DNA from: Austropuccinia psidii
Taxonomy: Eukaryota; Basidiomycota; Pucciniomycetes; Pucciniales; Sphaerophragmiaceae
Assembly: GCA_023105745.1 (NCBI GenBank)
Contig: JALGQZ010000011.1
Location: forward strand, 47,646,698-47,710,697
Length of the DNA stretch: 64,000 nucleotides
Direction: 5' to 3'
Below, in pieces: positions 45,952 to 58,909 of the stretch (position 1 is the stretch's first letter; every line of letters starts with the position of its first letter). The translations under genes were made by a program, and so were the position numbers. Under the pieces are notes generated by a model, which ran no database searches, had not been told where the DNA came from, and saw only the letters and a list, made by a program, of their open reading frames with translations.

Positions 45952-46803
45952 TGTCAGGGTTACTCTACTAATTAGCCTCAAAAAAATAATAATATGCTAT
46001 AACTGTGAGTGTGACATGATGATAGTAGTGGTAAATTAATAATAAGATGGTTGAAAGGTCTATACTAAATATTTTGGTGATGGTGATTACTACTGATAGC
46101 CCTGGGTATAGTGTTTACCTATTGGTTTTCAATAATGAACCCAAAATAATTAATTAGATAATTATAACTGTTATGTTCTACGGGTATAACTTATCAAGAA
46201 GCCATACCATGTAATAATACTAAGAACAGGATGATGGATTTGCCTTTTGGTGAGGAAAAGGCTCCTTTTATTGGGTTCTGGGGTAGTGGGAGGTTTCTTA
46301 CCTCTGCAAATGACCACAGAGTGAAAGGTTTCATCCCTTTGGGCTGAATTTTGGTTCTATACACTCAATACAGACTGGTATTGGGTGGAAATATGGTTTT
46401 AGAACCACAGGTTGGCCATTTTAGCCTATACAGGGTGAACATTTTTACCACTGGGTTTTATAGGTGTGTTCTGGTGCTTCTGATGTGTCATAAATTTATG
46501 ACTAATATTTGAGAGTTTATGAGTCAGTAAAGAATAAAAAAAATCAATTTGACTATATGAAAAGCTATTGCACAGCAAATACCATAATGGCTGGTGTGGG
46601 AGTATCATCTTAGAGCCTGAATATCTTTGTTGGTTTTCAAGATAGAGATCTCAAAAGTTTCTCATTTTGTAGCCCTTGACGTGTTATACACAATTAATAC
46701 TAATTCTGTATACCTAGCATTGAATATGACAGAGCTATACAAATTTGTCATGGTTCCTGCAGTGAGTCTATTTGCTCAATATGATTTTTATAGATAGCTT
46801 ATG
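45952..46803 (-). repeat. 5' LTR of element E, inner part
   Basis: It begins (plus strand) tgtcagggttactct at 45952, the LTR end, and is cut at 46803 by element G. The LTR continues at 63524-64000 and beyond the window. ttatg (46799-46803) is the left target duplication of G. Confidence 0.7.
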
Positions 46804-48849
46804 TGTGAACCTTTGAGATATGACCACATACCCAAAAAGGTCACAAGAAATATTTAAAATAAGTATACATTAAGAATAACTACCTTAAAACTACAAAAAA
46901 TGCCATAAATTGGCATCAAACTTGGTTTAGCTTGAAACAAATGAATAAACATGTGAAATAAATTATACCATTGGATTCCCCATGGTAAAATACACATAGA
47001 CAGTTTTTATGGCATATCTGTAAAGTCAATATTTAATGAGTTATAAGTATTAATACCTTATAAAAAACATAAATCCTTATTTATTTCAACGACCAATGAA
47101 GCAACATGTAAAATACGTGGTATCAATAGATTCTCCATGAAATTCCACATATAAAACAATTAAGCAGCAAAGCTCCAAAGTCAATACTTAAGGAATTAAG
47201 CTGAATAGATGCACTTTTTTGGTCAATGCATGTATTCAAGGATTTTAGGTAATATCTTTTGAAATATGCATGGTAGAGTGATGAACCAAAAATAAAGTCA
47301 GCACGTAATTACTGTTTGAATAGAGAAGTGAAGTTTATTTCGCATTTTATAAGCAAGGTTAATACCTGTAAGGGATGATTGATTAAAATCAACAAAGCTG
47401 TTGACCCCTTTGTTGTGAAAGTGGTCCAAGCATAAAAAGAAGTGGACAGTAGGCTTCTACTAGTTCATTCGTGAATAATGATGTATTTTTTACTATAATA
47501 TTCAAGGTACAACCCCTTGAAATCATGGTTTGAAGTTTAAAATATTAAAATTCAACAGAGAAGATGAGCTACAAGAAAAATCATTAAAAATAGAGTTTTA
47601 CTGATGTAATGAAATTCTCTTGGCAGCATAATACAGTTATGCCAAGCTATTAGAATTCACTCTCCGAATTGCTGTAGCATGTAAAACTTAAAAGGTACTA
47701 AAGATCAAAGTTTGAGCTTAATTTGATCATTTATGATCACTCACTGTAACCTTAAATTAAGTTTGACAGTCATATGAGTGATACAATTGGTGAATACTGT
47801 TATTTTATGATTAAAAATAATAAACTCCACGAATTTTGGTGTTCTTCCAAGCCTTGACAGCATGAAACTTAGCGTTATAGTGATAACTCTAAATCATGGC
47901 GTAATAATGAGCTAAGATGGTTTGATCATGATGTAATCATCACCAAACCTTAGAATATTGATCAATTCCAGTGGATATGATCAGCGCACGTCTAATAGAA
48001 GCCTGTTGGGCTCTAGGAGGGAGGTAGTTACTATAAATAGAGCTCTTTTTACTCTGTTTTCCCCTCAGACGCTTACAAAACATTAAATCATTAAATAAAA
48101 AGGTAATTTCTTTATTCTTTATATATAAAACCTTTATATTATGAAAGACCAAAGATAATGTTACAATAATCTTCATCTTTGACGTGATTATTACAATTAT
48201 TTAATTGTTTTGTTTAAATTTCTCTTAAAAACCTCAATTCCACATAAAACCAAGAAACTTTGTATTTTCTCTTAAATTTTATTGTAACTACAATTTAAAT
48301 AAGTTGTATTTACATTTCTAGGCGTGAAGATATTTGAAATTATTATATTAAGCATTAAAAGTAGGTTATTTCTCTTATTATAATAATTTTTCTCTATTAT
48401 TACTTTTAATAATTCTATAATTGATATAAATAGTATTTATATTAATTTATAACTTTAATATCGGGAATATTATAGTTATTAATTGTTTTTTATTAATAAG
48501 AGCAATTTTTTAAACCTTTACTATTTGTCGGTAACAATAATAAAGTGCTTTTAAATATAGTAATTATTTTATATTAATAGATTTATTTTGTATATATTAT
48601 TTTTTATAATATAAATTATATTATTATATTTATTTAATAATATAATTATTTTGCTTATTATAATAATTTTTCTCTATTATTACTTTTACTAATTCTAGAA
48701 TTGATATAAATAGCATTTATATTAATTTACAACTTTAATATTGGGAATATTATAGTTATTAATTGTTTTTTATTATTAATAAACAATTTTTTACACCTTT
48801 ATCATTTGTTGGTAACAATAATAAAGTGCTTTTAAATATATTAATTTTA
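46804..48849 (+). repeat. 5' LTR of element G, first part
   Basis: It starts TGTGAACCTTTGAGATATG and aligns with 58910-59293 plus 61964-63320. The last eight bases (taatttta, 48842-48849) are the left duplication of the MULE derivative. A TATA box lies at 48032-48040. Confidence 0.92.
48032..48040 (+). promoter_or_regulatory. TATA box in LTR-G
   Basis: TATAAATAG followed by agctctttttactctg; kept in the 3' LTR at 62796-62804. It is the only strong TATA box seen in this LTR. Confidence 0.6.
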
Positions 48850-50164
48850 GGGTGTTGGTAAACACACGTAAGCTTTTAGTAAAAACACGTAAGTGACCTT
48901 AATTTTCAAAAAAATCCCTCAGGCTCAGTTTTGAGGTTTTTTTTTTGCCATATTTTTCCCAACTTGGAATGTCAATAAGCACAAATTTTTTCAATTTTTT
49001 TTTTTGCCAAATTTCACCAATTTGGCCAATATGCCAAAAGGGCATATTTTCTTCAAAAATTCATTCAAAATCTTCCCACTTATGAATTTCCTGAGTTTTT
49101 TAAAAATGAAGGGTTCAATGTGAAGAATAAAGCACCAGAATCCCATAATTTTGGGAATTTCTTTGGGTGGGACAAGTGAAGGCGCAAAAAGGGTTTTTTT
49201 TTCAATGACATTTGAGCAATTTGGGATGTTTCTTGCTCATTGAATTTGATGAAAGCAGGATGTGCCACGATATTTTCAGTGGCATCATGGCTATGTTCAG
49301 GATTTTTGACTTTAAGAGTCCAAGTGGTACTCTTGGCATATTTCCTGGCATGAAGTCTAAAAGGACAGTCAAGCTTTCTTGAGGTGACTGTTTTGGAGGG
49401 GCTTTTGTTGGGATTTGGGGTTCCAGACCTGTCACAACATATTTTAATTGGGTTGTGGGTCATATTGGACCTCAAGATGGACACAGCATACCCCTGAGCC
49501 CTGGCAACATTATGCACATGTTTCCGAAGAAGCTCAAGGGTTTGAAATTCACCTTCAGTGGGGGGTTGAAGCATTTTTTTAATGAAAAATATGTATAAAA
49601 GTGAAAAAAGGGGGATTTGGGGGATTTGTGATGGCGTAAGAACCTTTCGAAATGTGAAAAAGAGGTGAAAAAAGGTGTGAAAAATGAACAGAAATGGTTA
49701 AGAGTGAAAGAAAGTGGTTTAAATGTGGGATTAATAGATGAGGGAAGGTAAAAAATTGAAAATTGAGAGGCTTGAAAGCAGGTTGTTGTGGTGGAAAATG
49801 CAGTCTTTGGGGGGAAAAAGAAAAAAAAGTGTGAAAAGCTTTGAAAAATGGCTTTGCTAATGCTGTTTTCCAAAAAAAAACAATGGTTTGGGGTGGGGAT
49901 AATGTGGATTATTGGGGTTTTTGGGCTTTTTTGTTTTTTTGGGGGGGCTGGGCAAAACAATCTGAACCAATTTGGAGTTAGAGAGGTTTTGTGGGGAAAA
50001 AACCACTTTTGGGCATGTTTTGGCCCAATACAGGCCCAATGGTGTTTCATTTTTAATTAAAAATGGGCCCAGGGCACCCCTTACTTGTTTTTACTAAGAA
50101 CCTACGTGCTTTTACCAAATTATGGCCAAAACACATAAGCTCTTACGTGTTTTTACCAACACCC
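48850..50164 (-). mobile_element. MULE internal-deletion derivative (1315 bp), reversed
   Basis: The ends are GGGTGTTGGTAAA and its inverse, flanked by near-perfect 8-bp duplications taatttta (48842-48849) and taattata (50165-50172). On the minus strand it keeps the left end, leader and first ~120 codons of the transposase, then jumps near 49205 straight to the 3' untranslated region and right end. The matching LTR at 63325-63345 lacks it and shows the empty site. Confidence 0.92.
49080..49574 (-). CDS. Truncated MULE transposase: DNA-binding domain only
   Basis: The 164-residue frame starts MLQPPTEGEFQTLE as in the full element and keeps the Cys/Lys-rich DNA-binding region (CCDRSGTPNPNK, SRKLDCPFRLHARK) to about residue 122 (SQIAQMS). 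About 40 unrelated residues follow, encoded by the fused 3' untranslated region. None of the catalytic residues remain. Unlike the full copy it has no stop in the shared part. It could bind MULE ends without cutting and act as a repressor (inference); whether it is expressed is unknown. Confidence 0.6.
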   Translation of the reverse strand: MLQPPTEGEFQTLELLRKHVHNVARAQGYAVSILRSNMTHNPIKICCDRSGTPNPNKSPSKTVTSRKLDCPFRLHARKYAKSTTWTLKVKNPEHSHDATENIVAHPAFIKFNEQETSQIAQMSLKKKPFLRLHLSHPKKFPKLWDSGALFFTLNPSFLKNSGNS

Positions 50165-50363
50165 TAATTATATTATATTAATATATTTATTTTATTATAT
50201 TATTATATTTATTTAATAATATAATTATTTTACGCCATAATTATTATAATTCTTCATTATTATAATTATTTTTATCTTATTCATTTCATTTATAAGGACA
50301 TTCATAGTACAATAAGTAAAATATTAGTAATTTTTACTTATTGTTTCATAGTCAAACCTTACA
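50165..50363 (+). repeat. 5' LTR of element G, terminal part
   Basis: It resumes after the MULE derivative, matches 63335-63523 and ends agtcaaaccttaca. Confidence 0.9.
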
Positions 50364-50836
50364 TTTGGGGGCCTGGCCATGATATTTACTCTAAAATACC
50401 AATAAAAAATATTCTGATTGGGTTTATACAATAAAAAATTATACTTATAATCATAAAATTATATAATAATTTGATATTTATTGATTTTAAAAGCTATTGA
50501 GGCATTTGTAAAGCAATTGTACAGTCTTACACGTGGTTTTTCACATCCTTAGACTTGCACAAACCTTCTTTGAGTGACTCTAGTGATTAAAAAAAAGATA
50601 TCTTATAAATTAAAACTAATCATATTCATTTTTATTTTATTCTTTAAAAATAAAAACATAAAAATAATAAAAATATTAAAAACCATAAAAATGTTATTTT
50701 ATTCAGTTTAATTTCATTTCTTTAATTATTTCCACTGTTTAAAAGATATAAAAGCAATTTTTACGTGGGAAATTGCCATATCTTACCAAAAATAACACTT
50801 TTATATAAAAGACTTATATTTAGTTGTCTTTTTTAG
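50364..50836 (+). other. Primer-binding site and leader of element G
   Basis: TGGGGGCCTGGCCATGAT from 50366 is the likely tRNA-primed site, alignable with that of A. The rest is AT-rich and ends in a polypyrimidine-AG (gtcttttttag, to 50836) like the acceptor at 11899 in A. Confidence 0.55.
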
Positions 50837-51755
50837 TGTTTGAAGAAAACTCAACAGAGGACAACCAAACCACTGTTTAAAGATTGGTGGAACAAACTTG
50901 TCAAAGTTCCCCAACACCAATAATTACTAAGAAAAAGAAAGCCAAGAAATTGGACTTTCCAGGACCCACTATTCAGGACTCTGAAGGTGAGTACCTCATT
51001 TATAAATTGCCATAAGAAGAATTCCTGTTCTGAAATCTTCTTATTTTTATTTTTCTTAAAATATGACTACCAGAAGAGGCTCCCAATACTCCATCCAATC
51101 AGAGGGAGCTGGATTCAGAGGTAGAATTGATTCCTCAAAAGGGAAAATGAAAGGAAATATCCCAAGTGGAACAGAATCCGCACAAGAAAGGGCCTTATCC
51201 CATAGGCAAGTCCCAGAAATGCCCATGATATCTGAACCAGAATTGGAACTAAGTATGAGTGACTCAAACAGGTACAAATCACATTCAGAGGCCTCAAATA
51301 GACATTTACATGAGCCAGTACAAACAGTACTACACGGTGTACAAGGACAAAGATTGGGAAATGTTGCCCCAAATACACCAAGTATGATGAACTCCTGGCA
51401 AATCCTGAAAAAGTTCCTCAAAGAGGAAAAAATAGTGAGATACTCCAATGGATGGAATCCACTATCATCCAAACCTCAAATCAAAAGGATCAAGGAGTAT
51501 CATGCCAAAAAGAAGGAGGCAACCAAGGAAGAAGCCCCAGTAGCTTCTACCAGCAAGCCTCAAGCCAACCCACTTCCCCAAGAAGGGAAGAAGGACAAGA
51601 AAAAGAATTGGAGAAAACCATATTCCCCAAGCTACAGGATCCCCAAAATCCAAAAAGATCCCATGGACAATGTCTTCAACATGGCCAGAATTTTGATGGC
51701 ATTCAAAGACAAAGAGGAGCAAAGAATGGGAAAACCCCATTTCCCAAAGAAATAA
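50837..51755 (+). pseudogene. Element G ORF1 (spliced leader/accessory protein)
   Basis: The first exon (50837-50986) contains one stop. An intron at 50987-51073 (gtgagt...ctaccag) corresponds to that in A. The second exon carries the lineage-conserved NGWNPL and YRIPKIQKDPMDNVFNMAR blocks and ends at TAA 51753-51755. The frame just after the splice reaches a TGA near 51148, while the frame from ATG 51063 is open for 230 codons, so either an indel occurred or the ATG at 51063 (inside the intron) starts an unspliced form. Confidence 0.6.
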
Positions 51756-52292
51756 ACTGGTCTCCTGATGTTGTAAATACCTTAACAGAGCTTAAAAGTA
51801 GTATTTTACCTCTTAAAGACATTAAAAATAGTTTATTATTTTTCCAAGAAATAAATAATAGCTTATCATCTTTGACAAAACTTGTTGTACAAAATAAAAA
51901 AGAAATTGATAACATAAAATTTATGATTGAAAATAAGAAACCAAAATTATTAATTAATTGATAATACTCAGAAATTAATACAAGTAAAACAAGAGTTGCA
52001 CAAATACATAAGTGATATCAAAGAAAAAGCTTTGACAATCAATTATGATGTGAGTATTGATAATCTTACAGAAAAATTAAACAAATTGAGCATTTCTGTA
52101 GAAACATTTGAAGAAAAGACTTCATCACACCAAGAATTACTTTTGGACCACGTGGAAAAGAGTGATGAAGCAAGAATGCATCTGAAACATAACATTCAAA
52201 GTGAAATAAGGCTTATCACTGAAAAAATTGATAACATTAATGAGGCTAACTCAAATATGCCAAAGTTATCAACACCATTTTCTCACAGATGA
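51756..52292 (+). pseudogene. Element G ORF2/ORF3 coiled-coil segments
   Basis: ORF2 is in the -1 frame of ORF1, reads through the ORF1 stop region as KEINWSPDVVNTL and stops at 51961. A second coiled-coil segment, in the gag-pol frame, runs to a TGA at 52290. Both match ORF2 and ORF3 of element A in order and type, rich in Lys, Glu, Asn, Leu and Ile. Confidence 0.6.
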
Positions 52293-55200
52293 AGCCCTGT
52301 TAAAGCAAAAGAAGAAGTAACAAATCCATTCATAACAGACTTGGGTCACCAAGACAATAACCAAGTCTTAATGAAGGAAGCACCTCAATTAAAAGAATGG
52401 CCAACATTCACAGGAGAAGGTGAATATGACCACATGTCATTTATCAAAACAATTGACATTCTACAAGAAGATTATGCCATACCAGATGAATTAATCACTG
52501 CAAGATTACATTCATTATTTGAAAAATTTGCAAAAAGATGGTATTATGGCATAAGGAAAACAAATGGCAAAAATACCTGGTCTTGGTGGAAAGAAGAAAT
52601 AATCACCAAGTGGGCTAATGATGCCTGGAGGTACAAGAGAGAAAATGCATTTGAAAACGCTTTCTTTCACCCAGACAAAGACAAACCTTTAACATGATTC
52701 TTAAAAAAAGTTGAAAGACTCAATGCATTGTACCCAGAAATGTCACAAAAAAAGGTGCACATGAAAATACTTAAGAAATGTGGAGGAGAGCTAGAACATG
52801 CCCTAAGAAGAAGGTGTATAAACCATGCTCCACAGAAGAGTATATCAATGTACTAGATGACATAGTGACAAGAACAAAAATTGGCAGAACTTGGAAGAAA
52901 TTGGACATTAAAAGCCCAAATAACCCAGTTATCAAAAAAGATAAATCAAAAGAAGGTTTCAAGCCCAATACATCCAACAATAATGAGCAAAGAAAATGCC
53001 ATAAATGTGGAGGTATTGGACACTTAGCCAATAATTGCCTCAAAAAGGAAAAGATTAATGAAATTGTGGAAACAGAAAACCACAATGACAAAGAGGAGGA
53101 ATCTGACTCTGAAAAAGAAACAGAAGAGTCAGAAAGTTCTGAAAGTGATGAAATTAATATAGTTAATGCAAAAATTAATAATATTGATATAATTTATGAA
53201 GTACTAGATGTTAGCTCAAAATTACCACAAGCTGGAACATCTGACACAAACCTCACAAATATACAAGATGCCAAAATTTACAGAACCAAACCTGCAAAAG
53301 GAATGGGATATACAGCTGGAAAATCAAGTATAAGTATTGTTATGGTTGATAACCAAGAAGGAAAAGTGAACTTGGATACAGGAGAATATTGCACCTGTGT
53401 TGGTACAAGTTATTTAAAAACCACTGTCCCAGACTGGCAAGAAAAACTTTTGCCAATACAAGGTCTCAAATTTAGTAGTGCAATTGAGAGCATGAAGCCC
53501 CTTGGAATAATTGATTTAACACTAATTTTTCCGCACCCTTCACAATGTGTGAGAATTAAAGTAGATTTTGTAGTAATGGACAACTGTACTAGCAATAACT
53601 TCATACTTGGAAATGACTACTTATCAATTTATGGCATAGATTTCTCTAACCAAAAAGATAGATATTTTACTATAGGAGACAACAAAAGACAAAAGTTTGG
53701 CTTCTTAAATAACAAAAAACAAATTACAGTTATTAAGAATGAAGAGAAAAGTCCATAAAAGGAACTTTTTATATCTGAAAAACTCAAAGAGGCAGAATTT
53801 CATCAAGAATTAACAGAAATAATGAAAGAAAAATTGATTGACTTCTTATTTAAGTACAAAAATGCCTTTGCAACTGACAAGGAGCCACTAGGTGCCATAA
53901 TTGGGCATGAAATGGATATAATTCCTAATGTGGACAAACCTTACCACCTTTACTAAGGAGACCTGCTTACCCAGCTAGTACAAGGGCTAGAGAAGCCTTG
54001 GAGGTACATATTAAAGAATTAATGGACCTTGGAGTATTAAGAAAGGTAGGACATAATGAACAGGTAGAGGTCACTACACCTGTCATTATAACTTGGCATA
54101 ATGGAAAATCAAGGATGGTAGGAGAATTCAGAGCCCTGAACACCTATACCATTCCAGACAGATATCCAATACCCAGAATCCATGAGACATTGACACAATT
54201 GTCACAAGCTAAGCTCATTACAGCCATGGTTTCCTTAAAGGGTTTTCATCAAAATGTCTTGACAGAAAATGCCAAGAAACTACTGAGGATCATAGTCCAC
54301 TGTGGGATTTTTGAATACTTAAGAATTCCATTTGGCATAAAAAATGCACCTTCCCATTATCAAAGGATGATGAACACCATACTTCCTGAATAATTATCAG
54401 AAGGATGGTTGATCATCTATAGTGATGATATCATAGTTTTCTCAGAAACTTGGGAAAATCACCTCACAAGACTAGAAAGGGTACTACAAAAATTAGTGCA
54501 TGTAAATATGAAAACTTCCTTGAAAAAGTGTAATTTTGCATATAGTGAACTAAAAGCAGTAGGACATGTTGTATCTAGACTTAGTCTAGGCATGGACAAG
54601 AATGAAGTAGCAGAAGTACTACTTAAGCCAAAGCCTCAAACCAAAAAACAAATGCAATCATTTCTAGGATTTGCTGGATACAATCGACAGCATATAAAGG
54701 ACTTTGAAAAAATTGCTCAATCCTTGTATAAGCTATGTGATCAACAAACAGTCTATGAAATGACAGAAGAAAGAGTCAATGAATATGAAGAATTGAAAAA
54801 TTCCTTGACAAATGCCCCATTTCTTCTAATGCCAGATTGGAAACTACCCTTCAAACTTTACATTGATGCTTGTGGAGAAGGACTAGGTGCTGCACTACAC
54901 CAGACACAAATTATCAATGATAAACCAGTGGAAGGAACAATTTGTTTTCTTTCAAGACAAATAAATCCAACAGAAGCAAGATATGGAGCAAGCCAAATGG
55001 AATGCCTCTGCTTAGTGTGCACTTTAGAAAAATTACATTATTACTTGGATGGAACAGTATTTGATATAATTACAGACTGTAATTCTGTAAAATCTCTATT
55101 AAATATGAAAACTCCAAATAGACATATGCTGAGATGGCAAATTGCTATCCAAGAATATAGAGGAAATATTACTATTGTTCATAAATCTGGTAATATTCAT

Positions 55201-56502
55201 AAAAATGCAGATGTTCTTAGCAGATGGGCTCTAGCAAATACACCTGACAATCCAGCATGGGTACCACAGGAAGAGCACCACTTAGAAGGAATATGTGTTA
55301 CAGACATTGGCACAGAATTCTTTAACAAAGTTAAAGAAAGCTATAAGATAGACAAGAATTGCCATATCTTAAGCCAACTTCTAATGAAAGACTGCAAAGA
55401 TCCATCACTTTCATCTAAATTAGATGAAACATGGAAAAAGGCATATGATGAAGGAAGATTCCACCTCCTTGATGGGATCCTTTACCATAGAACAAAACAC
55501 ACATGTGTTATGGCCTTAACAGATAGAACCCTTAAAAACACTATTTTACATGAGTGTCATGATAGTGTTGCAGCTGGACATCTTGCAGAAGACAGAACAC
55601 TAGAAAGAGTGAAAACCTGCTCCTGGTGGCCACATTGGAAGAAAGATGTTTCAGAATACTGCCAAACCTGTGACAGATGTCAAAAAGCCAACAGAGCCAC
55701 AGGAAAGAAATTTGGAATGATTATCCAAATCCAAGAACCAAAATGCCCATGGGAAATAGTTCATATGGATTGGGTAACACCATTACCCCCAGGAGGAGAC
55801 AGAAGCTATAATGCATGCCTAGTAATAGTTGAAAGGTATAGCAAAACTCCCATGTTCCTACCATGTCATCAAGATGACACAGCTATGGACACAGCCATAA
55901 TGATGTGGAATAAAGTTATTAGCCATACAGGCTTATTCTAGAATATTATAAGTGACAGAGACCCAAAGTTCACTTCAGCATTATGGACAAATCTCCATAA
56001 CTTGTTTGGGACAAAATTATCATTCTCAACAGCTTACCATCCCCAAAATGATGCTTTAGCGGAAAGAATGATACGGACCTTGGAGGACATGATCAGAAGA
56101 TTCTGTGCTTATGGACTAGAATTCAATGATTCTGATGGTTTTACCCATGATTGGTGTAGACTAATACCAGCTCTTGAACTGGCATATAAAACATCAATCC
56201 ATTCTTCTACTGGCAAAACACCAGCAATGCTAGAAAATGGTTGGAATCCAAGACTTCCTTATGATACCCTCAAAAAGGACTTAGTGGATATATATCCAAC
56301 AGCAAGCAGCTTTAAGATAATGCTTGACAAAGCAAGACACCATGCAAACAGATGTATGCAAGATTTTTTCAAATATGCAAACGAAAGATGGGATAAAAGT
56401 CATAAGCCAACTGACTTTAAAATAGGAGACTTGGTCCTAGTATCAACCCTTGATTTCAATAACAAGAAAGGTCCAAATAAATTAAAATATTCCTTTGCAG
56501 GA
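52293..56502 (+). pseudogene. Element G gag-pol, broken
   Basis: Capsid ([20 protein letters not shown]) is stopped at 52697. Next come the knuckle CHKCGGIGHLANNC (about 53000-53040) and protease VNLDTGEYCTCVG (about 53370; intact DTG). A stop at 53758 and a shift near 53945 follow. RT has [13 protein letters not shown] (about 54115) and YSDDII (about 54420); a stop replaces Glu at 54391-54393. RNase H has [11 protein letters not shown] (about 54850). The integrase zinc region lies near 55550-55680, with core [17 protein letters not shown] and AERM; a stop lies at 55939-55941. It is cut at 56502 by a reversed solo LTR-D within SFAG/PFMIKALHG. It gives the ancestral state (DTG, DD) of residues altered in A. 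Confidence 0.92.
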
Positions 56503-58424
56503 TGTAAGATGTGACTATGAAACTGATGATAATATTACTATTAATCAACAGTACTATGTCTGTTCTTATGAAATATAATAATAAAGTATTATTATAAGCA
56601 CAATTAAATAATTAAAAAATTATTTCTTTCACGTGTCAAGCACTACTAGTGATTTTAACAGTGAGCAAGTAATTGTCTACTAGAATCAATTACAAGAAGA
56701 ATTTAATAATAAAAGCTTCTTTATTAAAATAATAAAATTATTTTAATATATAATTATCTTTTGCAAGAATAATTATAAAGATAATTCTTGAAGAAAACTA
56801 TTACTAGAGAAAAACTTTAAGAATTAAGAATAAATGACTCACTAATACTCCAAAGAACTTATTGATAGATAAGAGTAGAGAAATTTGACGTGGAATTGTG
56901 GATTTAAGGGATCAAAAGGATTTATAACAGTATTACAACAATATATAGTTGGATTCTAGGATTTCACGTCTTTCTCGATGATTTGGAAAGATTTAAAACA
57001 CTTAAGAATAGCTTTAACTAATACTTACTTGTTGGTAATAATGATTTAATAAATTGATAAGATGATGATATGGAAAAAACAGCAAGAATAGGCTTCTTTC
57101 AAGTCAACAACAGCTCACAGAGGCGTGCCATGGAGCAAACTGAAAAACCAGTGAGTGAGAAAACAATAAACCCTTTTGGATTAATGATTGCATCATCTGT
57201 TGTCACGTAAGATTATCATAATTACTTAATTGATGCTTTTACGTGACTACCAACCCCAATATGGTTAAGAATAAAAGGAGTAACATCTGTAAATCTTCTT
57301 TTATTCTAGAATAATCATTGATTTCTCAAAGTTATCAATGTTATTGCCAATTTCATCACAGGTTGTAATTATTGTGAATTTTTGAAGATTCAGTGTTTCA
57401 CGTAGAATGGTCAAAAATGGACTGTAAGTAAAACTTTTAATTTTACTGGTAAAACCATAATTCTTTTTGGCTGTACCATAGATAATACAGTTCTTCATTG
57501 GTCCTGAAAGTTTCAGGAAGATTCATTAAGAATTGTATTTTTAATGAATTTTTGAAGTTTTTACCTCATTTGTACGTAGAATTGCAAATAGCAGTATTTT
57601 GCTGGTTGCTATGAGGTAAATCAATGAATATGGATCCCAAAAGGGTTTAATTACTCTTTTAGGGTCTAGTCATGGAAATTCATCAAGAATTGACGTGGTT
57701 ACAGGAGCCTAAGTAGCTTATTACCTCCTTGGCACGTCAAAATAGCAGGTTATTTGCTATTTTTCTTATAATTACAGTAGGTGTAACTTGGTAACCAAGT
57801 TCCCAAAGAGTTTTAGTTTACCAATTGGGCCAAGATGAGCCATGGATCCATGCTCTGGAGCTATCCACGCCTCTGAGGCCTCAGAAGTTGGGTACCCTGG
57901 CTCTCTTTGATGTCTTTTGTCCCCCTTGCTTATTTTTTACGTCAAAATAGTAATTTAAGCTTAAAGTGAGATATCCACTATGGGTGTACCAAAAGTCCAT
58001 GTAAGAATACCATGATATTAAGTGCTCAAAACATGCATAACACTATTCTTAGTGTATATGTAACATGGGATTTCTCACTTTCCTATTATTTTGGCTAAAA
58101 ATCAAGAAAAACAAAAATTTTCACAGATCTTTTATGTGGTATTAATAATGTGGTATTGAAATATTTTCCATTTTACCACCTCAAATACTTAAATTGAGCT
58201 TATTCACTCTATGGAGCTACCCTAGGTGAATTTTTGTGTAAAATCCAAATCTGGTCTCAAATCCATGGATTTACTTACTCAATAAAAAGTTATTCATCTT
58301 TTCTGAAATTGAAAATGATGAATTTTGGGTATATGCATGACTTATGAGTTTTGCATAATTCAAAATTTCTTTTTAAGATAATTGTGGCCTATTTGGGTAT
58401 GTAAAATATACCTCAAGGCTCACA
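56503..58424 (-). repeat. Solo LTR-D, reversed, inside pol of element G
   Basis: The sequence runs TGTAAGATG...AAGGCTCACA, the inverse of LTR-D, 1922 bp. Flanks cagga (56498-56502) and cagta (58425-58429) are the target duplication with one change. Removing it restores SFAGPFMIKALHG. It contains the conserved block at about 57868-57886. No internal region. Confidence 0.93.
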
Positions 58425-58789
58425 CAGTACCATTTATGATAAAAGCACTTCATGGACCCAATGCTGTGCAATTGGAACTCACAGGTGAATTAATGAACAA
58501 ACACCCAGCGTTCCCTGTAAGTCTGATAAAACCTTACAGCTCAAGTGACAAGTAGTTATTTCCACTAAGAAATAAACCCCCATCTGAAATTCTCCCCTTG
58601 GAAGAAGTAGAAGAAAAGAAAATTGTAAAAGTCCTTGAAGAAAGAAGGACGAGAAACAAAAAAGAAAGAGAATACCTTGTGAGGTATAGAAATTCAACTC
58701 AAGAAGATGAATGGCTACTTGAGAAAGATATAACAAATCCTGATAAACTACTAAGAAGGTTCAGACATGAAAGAAAACCTAAAGAATAG
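58425..58789 (+). pseudogene. Element G pol, C-terminal chromodomain-like tail
   Basis: It resumes the integrase C-terminus (ALHGPNAVQLELTGELMNKH) and ends with EREYLVRYRNST..EDEWLLEKDI, a chromodomain-like module, closing at TAG 58787-58789. One stop lies at 58554. Confidence 0.85.
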
Positions 58790-58909
58790 GAAAGCTAGGC
58801 ATTATTGAGCTTCAAGACTAACCACGTCTATTGAAGAGGTAGGACAGTGGATGATACCCTAATTACACATATCAGATTGTGGTATAATATTGTTTTTGGT
58901 GGTAGGGAA
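58790..58909 (+). promoter_or_regulatory. 3' untranslated region and polypurine tract of element G
   Basis: A short region ends in ggtggtagggaa (58898-58909), abutting the LTR. The tracts of A and D end the same way (gggaa). Confidence 0.75.
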
